Below, piece after piece: positions 6,195-10,805 of a DNA stretch of 10,805 nt. The notes beneath the pieces were generated by a model that worked only from the letters and a program-made list of their open reading frames with translations, was not told the DNA's origin and did no database searches. A program made the translations under genes and the position numbers. The stretch's first letter is position 1; the number at the start of each line of letters is the position of its first letter. The stretch is from an uncultured Eubacteriales bacterium (lineage in GTDB: Bacteria > Bacillota > Clostridia > Oscillospirales > Oscillospiraceae). The stretch lies in contig UQYT01000055.1 in NCBI GenBank assembly GCA_900545405.1, positions 1 to 10,805 of the forward strand. Reading direction: 5' to 3'.

Positions 6195-8582
6195 TCACGT
6201 GTCCTTTTTCATGTGCTGTGACGCGGCGCGGAGCATCAGCTTCTTCACGCCGGCGTCCTGGAAGGTTATCTCTATGAGCGCGTCGCCGCCCATGGGCGTG
6301 ACCTTGGTAATCTCGCCGCGGCCGAAGGCGGTGTGCACCACCCGGTCGCCGAGCTTGAAGGCGGGCGCGTCCTTGTGCGCCGCCGGGGCCTGGAAGGTGC
6401 CGCGCTGCTTCTGCTGGCGGAGCGCGGCCAGCGCGCCGGGGCGGGGCCGCTCGTGCTGGCGCGGCCGGGCCTCGTCCTCGCCGCCGTGGTCGCGGCTGAC
6501 GCCCGCGCGCTCTATGTCCTCGGCGGGTATCTCCTCCGTGAAGCGGGAGGGCAGGTTCATGGAGGTGCGGCCGAAGATCATCCTCTGCCGCGCGCAGGTC
6601 AGGCAGAGCCGCTCCTTGGCGCGGGTCAGCGCCACGTAGCAGAGACGGCGCTCCTCCTCCATCTCCTCGGGGTCGCCTATGCAGCGCGCGCCGGGGAAGA
6701 GCCCCTCCTCCATGCCGACGATGAACACGTCCGGGAACTCCAGGCCCTTGGCGCTGTGCATCGTCATCATCACGGCGCAGTCCGCGTCGCGGTCGTAGCT
6801 GTCTATGTCCGTGTAGAGCGCGACCTCGTCCAGGAAGCCGGAGAGGGAGGTGTCGCCCGTCTCCTTGATGTAGCCGAGGATGTTGGTCTTGAGCTCGTTT
6901 ACGTTCTCGATGCGGGCGAGGGACTCGTCGCCGCCCTTCTCCTGGAGGGCGCGTATGTAGCCGGTCTGCTCGAGCACGGCGTCGTAGAGCGCGTCCACGG
7001 GCTGCGTCTCGGAGAGCTCGCGCAGGTAGCTGAGCATGTCGCAGAACTGGATGAGCTTCACCGCGGCGCGCTTGAGCTCCTCATACTCGTTGGCGCGGCG
7101 GATGACGTCGTAGAGGCTGCGGCCCTCGCGCGCGGCGATCTCCTGCGCCTGCTCTATGCTCTTGGCGCCGATGCCGCGGGCGGGGGTGTTTATGATGCGC
7201 GCGAGGCGCAGGTCGTCCGCGGGGGAGAGCAGCACGCAGAGGTAGGCCAGCATGTCCTTTATCTCCGCGCGGTCGAAGAAGCGCATGCCGCCGACGACGC
7301 GGTAGGGGATGCCGTTGCGCTTGAAGGCGAACTCGAGGCGGTTCGACTGCGCGTTCATGCGGTAGAGCACGGCGCAGTCGCGGAAGTTGCCGCCCTCGCC
7401 GCGGTGGGCGAGGATCTTGGCCGCGACGAACTGGGCCTCGTCGTCCTCGTTGCGCGCGGTGTACAGCAGCAGCTTGTCGCCCGCGCCGGCGTTGGTCCAG
7501 AGGGTCTTGCCCTTGCGCTCCGTGTTGTTGGCGATGACGGCATTGGCCGCGGAGAGGATGTGGCCCGTGGAGCGGTAGTTCTGCTCCAGCCGGATGGTTC
7601 GGCAGCCTTTGTACTGCTTTTCAAAGCTGAGGATGTTCTCGATGGTGGCGCCGCGGAACTTGTATATGCTCTGGTCGTCGTCGCCCACGACGCAGATGTT
7701 GCCCCAGCCGCCGGCCAGCATGGAGGCCAGCATGTACTGGAGGTTGTTCGTGTCCTGATACTCGTCGATGAGGACGTACTTGAACTGCCTCTGATAGTGC
7801 TCGAGCACGTCCGGGTGCTCGTTGAAGAGGCGGACGGTGTTGTAGAGCAGGTCGTCGAAGTCCATGGCCCCGGCGGAGAAGAGGCGGGCGGCGTAGACCT
7901 TGTATATCTCGGCGATCTTCCGCAGCCGCGGGTCCGAGGCGGAGCCGTACTTGGAGGCAAAGCCCTCGGGGGAGAGCAGCTCGTCGCGCGCGGAGTCCAG
8001 CCGGGCGAGGATGGCCTTGGGCGGATATACCTTGTCGTCCAGGTCCATCTCGCGGATGATGCTCTTCATTATGGAGAGGCGGTCCGACGTGTCGTAGATG
8101 GTGAAGTCGCGCGGATAGCCGAGCTTGTCGGCGTCGCGGCGGAGTATGCGCACGCAGGCGGAGTGGAAGGTGCGGGCCCAGATGTCGTTGGCCCGCTCGC
8201 CGAGCATGGCCTCGAGACGGGCCTTGAGCTCGTCGGCGGCCTTGTTGGTGAAGGTGATGGCGATGATGCGCCAGGGCTCCACGGGCTCGTACGCGGCGAG
8301 GCGGCGCGCCTCGTCCGAGGGCCCGGCCTCCAGCACTGCAAGGTCCGCCTCCGTTGCGCTCTCCGGCACCTCGTCCGTATCCGAGGCGCGGCCATATTTG
8401 AGCAGATTTGCGACCCTGTTTATCAGCACCGTGGTCTTGCCGCTTCCAGCCCCTGCAAGAACCAGCAGAGGGCCTTCCGTGGCGAGCACGGCCTCCCTCT
8501 GCATGGGGTTGAGCTTTGCAAAATCGGCCTCGACGACCCGCTTTCGCGCCGCGATATATCGTTTTTCAAAGTCTTTATCCAT
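6195..8582 (-). CDS. pcrA: ATP-dependent DNA helicase PcrA/UvrD
   Basis: This 795-residue superfamily 1A 3'-5' helicase acts in nucleotide excision repair, in removing RecA or stalled polymerase, and in plasmid replication in Bacillota. All motifs are present: Q-motif LNPMQREAV, Walker A GAGSGKT (44-50), Ia TFTNKAADELKAR (110-122), II DEYQDT (273-278), III GDDDQSIYKFRG (300-311), IV QNYRS (334-338), V TMHSAKGLEF (607-616) and VI YVALTRAKERL (649-659). A basic, low-complexity linker leads to a Tudor-like tail (about 742-790, GDRVVHTAFGRGEI), as in Gram-positive PcrA. Between motifs I and Ia is an acidic insertion of about 35 residues (about 65-100). The start is at the family's usual N-terminus, but its ribosome site is poor. 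The EamA permease gene follows after 8 bases. Confidence 0.96.
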   Translation of the reverse strand: MDKDFEKRYIAARKRVVEADFAKLNPMQREAVLATEGPLLVLAGAGSGKTTVLINRVANLLKYGRASDTDEVPESATEADLAVLEAGPSDEARRLAAYEPVEPWRIIAITFTNKAADELKARLEAMLGERANDIWARTFHSACVRILRRDADKLGYPRDFTIYDTSDRLSIMKSIIREMDLDDKVYPPKAILARLDSARDELLSPEGFASKYGSASDPRLRKIAEIYKVYAARLFSAGAMDFDDLLYNTVRLFNEHPDVLEHYQRQFKYVLIDEYQDTNNLQYMLASMLAGGWGNICVVGDDDQSIYKFRGATIENILSFEKQYKGCRTIRLEQNYRSTGHILSAANAVIANNTERKGKTLWTNAGAGDKLLLYTARNEDDEAQFVAAKILAHRGEGGNFRDCAVLYRMNAQSNRLEFAFKRNGIPYRVVGGMRFFDRAEIKDMLAYLCVLLSPADDLRLARIINTPARGIGAKSIEQAQEIAAREGRSLYDVIRRANEYEELKRAAVKLIQFCDMLSYLRELSETQPVDALYDAVLEQTGYIRALQEKGGDESLARIENVNELKTNILGYIKETGDTSLSGFLDEVALYTDIDSYDRDADCAVMMTMHSAKGLEFPDVFIVGMEEGLFPGARCIGDPEEMEEERRLCYVALTRAKERLCLTCARQRMIFGRTSMNLPSRFTEEIPAEDIERAGVSRDHGGEDEARPRQHERPRPGALAALRQQKQRGTFQAPAAHKDAPAFKLGDRVVHTAFGRGEITKVTPMGGDALIEITFQDAGVKKLMLRAASQHMKKDT

Positions 8583-8700
8583 AGCAGCGATATTCTACCA
8601 CATCAAATCCTCCCGCACAACCCCGCAAGCGGACGAAAAACGCCCAAATCCCGCCTTTTCCTCCGCCGCGCACCTGTGTGCGTCCCACAAATACGTCAAG

Positions 8701-8729
8701 TATATAAAATTTTGGGAATTTTCCCGCAA
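8701..8729 (-). promoter_or_regulatory. Possible pcrA promoter
   Basis: On the minus strand a TTGCGG-like -35 (8724-8729) and TATATA (8701-8706) are 17 bases apart, in the AT-rich part of the divergent intergenic region. This would give a leader of about 110 bases. The -35 match is weak. The imperfect palindrome GGGAA-TT-TTCCC (8714-8725) lies in the spacer and may bind a regulator. Confidence 0.3.
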
Positions 8730-8798
8730 AAGGCGGAAATTTGTGCAACACGCCGGGAAAGCGGCGAAGATGGAAAAATAAATCGTGCAATGCGTACA

Positions 8799-8826
8799 TT
8801 GACAATTTAAAGCGAAGTGGTATAAT
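8799..8826 (+). promoter_or_regulatory. Strong sigma-A type promoter of the T-box/lyase unit
   Basis: Consensus TTGACA (8799-8804) and consensus TATAAT (8821-8826) are separated by 16 bases, placing the start of transcription near 8833, just before the T-box leader. Both boxes are perfect, so basal initiation is probably high and control is left to the riboswitch. Confidence 0.88.
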
Positions 8827-8834
8827 GCACACAA

Positions 8835-9132
8835 CCGAAAGACAGCAAAAGGCTGTGACTGCGCAGAGTACCCGGATTTTGAGCCTGCAGAGAAGTGCCG
8901 GTCGGTGCAAGGCACGAGGCGAGAGCCGGGGAATACACGCAAGAGCCGCCCCTCGAAAGCGAGCATTCGCCGGTAGGACGGGCCGGGTTTCTCCCGTTAC
9001 AGAGATAGGGTATATTTCCCGCATGCGGGCGTACCCGAAGAGGCCGTGAGTCGTGAGGCTCCGGTAAATTGAGGTGGTAACACGGGATTTGGCGCTCGTC
9101 CTCTGTCAGGGAGGAAGGGCGTTTATTTTTTT
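8835..9132 (+). ncRNA. T-box riboswitch, tyrosine specific (specifier UAC)
   Basis: The leader carries the diagnostic class I T-box parts. In stem I, AGTA (8867-8870) faces GAATACA, forming the specifier loop with specifier TAC (8934-8936, Tyr codon). The stem above it is CCCGG (8871-8875) with CCGGG (8926-8930), and that below is TGCG (8860-8863) with CGCA (8938-8941). The distal part has AGAGA, stem GTGCC/GGCAC (8895-8899/8911-8915) and the GGTGCAA loop (8904-8910). The T-box sequence GAGGTGGTAACACGGG follows. The antiterminator pairs GAGG (9071-9074) with CCTC (9100-9103) and ACG (9082-9084) with CGT (9097-9099) around the bulge TGGTAAC (9075-9081). TGGT matches an ACCA tRNA end, fitting tRNA-Tyr (A73) and not tRNA-Trp (G73). 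Uncharged tRNA-Tyr should therefore switch the lyase gene on. Confidence 0.93.
9093..9132 (+). terminator. Regulated intrinsic terminator of the T-box
   Basis: Arms 9093-9103 and 9111-9121 form 10 pairs (one U-G) with a single G-A mismatch and a 7-base loop, followed by TTTATTTTTTT (9122-9132). The 5' arm overlaps the 3' halves of both antiterminator helices, so the two folds exclude each other. Confidence 0.88.
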
Positions 9133-9197
9133 ACTCTTCTTCCGGCGTCCGCCGCCGCCAAAGGGCGGGCGCAATAAATGAAAAGGAGAGCAAAAAA

Positions 9198-10646
9198 ATG
9201 GCCAACATCAAATTCTTCACCGGAATGGACATCCCCCTCGAGCTGCACAAGGTGCGCATGGTGCAGAAGCTCAATCTCCAGCCCGTCGAGCGCCGCGCGG
9301 CGGCCATCGCCGAGGCGGGGAACAACACCTTCCTGCTCAAGAACGAGGACATCTTCCTCGACATGCTCACCGACTCCGGCGTGAACGCGATGAGCGACCG
9401 CCAGACCGCCGCGATGCTCATCTGCGACGACAGCTACGCGGGCAGCGCGTCCTTCACGCGGCTGGAGAACAAGGTGCACGAGATATTCGGCACGAAGTTC
9501 CTGCTCCCGGCGCACCAGGGCCGCGCCTGCGAGAACATCATCGCCATGGCCTTCGTCAAGCCCGGCGACGTGGTGCCGATGAACTTCCACTTCACCACGA
9601 CCAAGGCGCACATCACCCGCCTGGGCGGCCGCGTGGAGGAGCTGGTGGCCGAGGAGGGCCTCGCCACGACGAGCGACTGCCCCTTCAAGGGCAACTTCGA
9701 CCTCGACAAGCTGCGCCGGCTCATCGCCGAGGTCGGCGCGGAGCACATCCCCTTCCTGCGCGTGGAGGCGGGCACGAACCTCATCGGCGGTCAGCCGCTG
9801 AGCCTGCAGAACATGCGCGAGACCTGCGAGATCTGCCGCGAGCACGGCATCATGACCGTGCTGGACGCGAGCCTGCTGCAGGATAACCTCTACTTCATCA
9901 AGACGCGCGAGGCCGCGTGCAAGGACATGTCCATCCGCGAGATAACCCGCGCGGTGGCGGACCAGTTCGACATCATCTACTTCTCCGCGCGCAAGTTCGG
10001 CTTCGCGCGCGGCGGCGGCATCGCGATGCGCGACCAGAAGCTCTGCGAGCAGATGCGCGAGCTGGTGCCGATGTTCGAGGGCTTCCTGACCTACGGCGGC
10101 ATGAGCGTGCGCGAGATGGAGGCCATCACGGTGGGCCTGGAGGAGACGATGGACGAGGACGTCATCAGCCAGGGGCCGATCTTCATAGACTTCATGTGCC
10201 GGGAGTTCCAGAAGCGGGGCGTGCCGGTGGTGACGCCGGCGGGCGGCCTGGGCTGCCACCTGAACGCGCGGGAGTTCCTGCCGCACATCGACGACCACGA
10301 GTACCCGGCGGGCGCGCTGGCGGCGGCGGTGTACCTCGCGGGCGGCATCCGCGGCATGGAGCGCGGCACGCTAAGCGAGCAGCGCGAGCCGGACGGCACG
10401 GAGCCCATCGCGGACGTGGAGCTGCTGCGCCTGGCGATGCCGCGGCGCGTGTTCACGATGAGCCAGGTGCTCTACGCCGTGGACCGCATCACGTGGCTCT
10501 TCGAGAACCGCGAGCTGGTAGGCGGCCTGCGCTGGGTGGAGGAGCCGACGAGCCTGCGCTTCTTCTTCGGCCGCCTGGAGCCGACCAGCGACTGGCAGCA
10601 AAAGCTCGTCGCCAAATTCCGCGCCCACTTCGGCGACAGCCTGTGA
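9198..10646 (+). CDS. PLP-dependent beta-eliminating lyase, tyrosine phenol-lyase-like (tyrosine phenol-lyase/tryptophanase family)
   Basis: This 482-residue fold-type I PLP enzyme aligns over its length with tyrosine phenol-lyase (about 456 residues) and tryptophanase (about 471). Conserved residues are the TDSG loop (58-61), Y80, HQGR with R109, N194 in TNLIGGQP, D223 (PLP nitrogen), S263 and Schiff-base lysine K266, and R416 or R417 for the carboxylate. T133 (FTTT), R389 (GMERG) and F455 (LRFF) match tyrosine phenol-lyase, where tryptophanase has Asp, Ile and His. It is divergent elsewhere. The Arg four residues into the DATR/DSAR motif is L226 (DASL), the GKKD lysine motif is ARKF, and the C-terminus is about 20 residues longer. 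The expected chemistry is beta-elimination of an aromatic amino acid to pyruvate and ammonia, or the reverse. ATG 9198 follows AAGGAG (9183-9188) at 9 bases. It is controlled by the tyrosine T-box upstream. Confidence 0.9.
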   Translation: MANIKFFTGMDIPLELHKVRMVQKLNLQPVERRAAAIAEAGNNTFLLKNEDIFLDMLTDSGVNAMSDRQTAAMLICDDSYAGSASFTRLENKVHEIFGTKFLLPAHQGRACENIIAMAFVKPGDVVPMNFHFTTTKAHITRLGGRVEELVAEEGLATTSDCPFKGNFDLDKLRRLIAEVGAEHIPFLRVEAGTNLIGGQPLSLQNMRETCEICREHGIMTVLDASLLQDNLYFIKTREAACKDMSIREITRAVADQFDIIYFSARKFGFARGGGIAMRDQKLCEQMRELVPMFEGFLTYGGMSVREMEAITVGLEETMDEDVISQGPIFIDFMCREFQKRGVPVVTPAGGLGCHLNAREFLPHIDDHEYPAGALAAAVYLAGGIRGMERGTLSEQREPDGTEPIADVELLRLAMPRRVFTMSQVLYAVDRITWLFENRELVGGLRWVEEPTSLRFFFGRLEPTSDWQQKLVAKFRAHFGDSL

Positions 10647-10660
10647 GCAATTCGATATAG

Positions 10661-10693
10661 AAAGGGCCCCCAACCCGGGGGTCCTTTTTCTTT
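10661..10693 (+). terminator. Intrinsic terminator of the lyase gene
   Basis: AAAGGGCCCCC (10661-10671) pairs with GGGGGTCCTTT (10677-10687) with one G-U pair and a loop of AACCC. It is followed by a T-rich run to 10693 and lies 14 bases after the TGA. Confidence 0.9.
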
Positions 10694-10805
10694 ACGCTTG
10701 TGCGTGTGCGCCGTTTCCTTGGGCGGTAGTCGTTACCCTGTCCTGCCATTCGACCCCATTTCTTTGGTGCTTGCCCAAAGAAACGGTGTCGAGCCGCCAA
10801 AGAAA
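10690..10805 (-). repeat. Dispersed intergenic repeat, copy 2 (inverted relative to copy 1)
   Basis: Read on the minus strand, this stretch matches 1-116 block by block: the hairpin, the CAGG-rich middle, GGAAACGGCGCAC and the CGCACAAGCG tail. It begins right at the T-run of the lyase terminator and may extend past the window, since another AAAGAAA half-arm lies at the last bases. Relative to the gene it follows, its orientation is the same as copy 1 relative to the ABC operon: terminator first, hairpin last. No gene is seen in it. Confidence 0.75.
10751..10791. repeat. Long hairpin inside repeat copy 2
   Basis: Arms 10751-10767 and 10775-10791 are complementary at 15 of 17 positions; one exception is a G-T wobble on one strand and the other is a mismatch. 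The loop is TGCTTGC. Compared with the hairpin at 16-55, the second and the innermost pairs have both switched from C-G to G-C, keeping the pairing. Confidence 0.75.

Noticed and set aside
8714..8725. GGGAA-TT-TTCCC as a LexA/SOS box for pcrA
   Set aside because: It does not match the Gram-positive SOS consensus GAAC-N4-GTTC, and a 5-base palindrome in AT-rich DNA is weak evidence.
9123..10298. Long minus-strand open frame opposite the lyase gene
   Set aside because: The translation is repetitive (His, Arg, Val, Ala, Glu) without recognisable motifs, runs into the T-box terminator, and conflicts with the clear PLP-enzyme reading on the plus strand.
9198..10646. Calling the lyase a tryptophanase with a tryptophan T-box
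   Set aside because: The specifier reads UAC (Tyr), the bulge UGGU fits a tRNA with A73, and the substrate-pocket residues T133, R389 and F455 are of the tyrosine phenol-lyase type.
1..10805. The region as a composite transposon or island bounded by inverted repeats
   Set aside because: No transposase, integrase, tRNA end or target-site duplication is visible. The genes include housekeeping pcrA, and the repeats sit at transcription-unit ends, which fits dispersed elements better.

Overview
The window comes from a GC-rich chromosome, most likely a strictly anaerobic, gut-type Clostridia member (Bacillota; Oscillospirales or Christensenellales-like). This rests on strong AGGAGG-type ribosome sites, a class I T-box leader, a PcrA-type UvrD helicase with a C-terminal Tudor-like tail, the Clostridia style of the paired ABC exporters, and dispersed hairpin repeats. 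I cannot name a genus.

Layout. Positions 1-116 and 10690-10805 hold two inverted copies of one roughly 115-bp intergenic repeat, each lying just beyond a terminator. From 4641 leftwards runs a minus-strand operon: promoter and operator, a MarR-type regulator (4064-4555), then two overlapping ABC exporter half-transporters (2322-4070 and 155-2329), ended by a terminator at 117-147. The two halves look like a heterodimer. The first has degenerate catalytic residues, the second has an intact ATP site but an altered signature motif, and the second carries an unusually long linker between its membrane and ATPase domains. Upstream, also on the minus strand, are a small unknown membrane protein (4736-5206, own promoter), an EamA-family permease (5296-6186) and pcrA (6195-8582); the last two are 8 bases apart and probably co-transcribed.

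From 8799 rightwards the plus strand carries one transcription unit: a strong promoter, a tyrosine-specific T-box riboswitch (specifier UAC, antiterminator bulge starting UGGU, terminator 9093-9132) and a 482-residue PLP-dependent beta-eliminating lyase of the tyrosine phenol-lyase/tryptophanase family (9198-10646), followed by a terminator at 10661-10693.

The most unusual point is this last unit. A T-box normally switches a gene on when its tRNA is uncharged, that is when the amino acid is scarce, yet the family of the controlled enzyme is known for breaking tyrosine or tryptophan down. The enzyme keeps the residues that distinguish tyrosine phenol-lyase from tryptophanase but has lost other PLP-pocket residues, so it may run in the synthetic direction or catalyse something else. 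Other points worth checking are the two-fold WAWK linker in the ABC exporter, the marR promoter embedded in a terminator-like hairpin, and the covarying hairpins in the flanking repeat.
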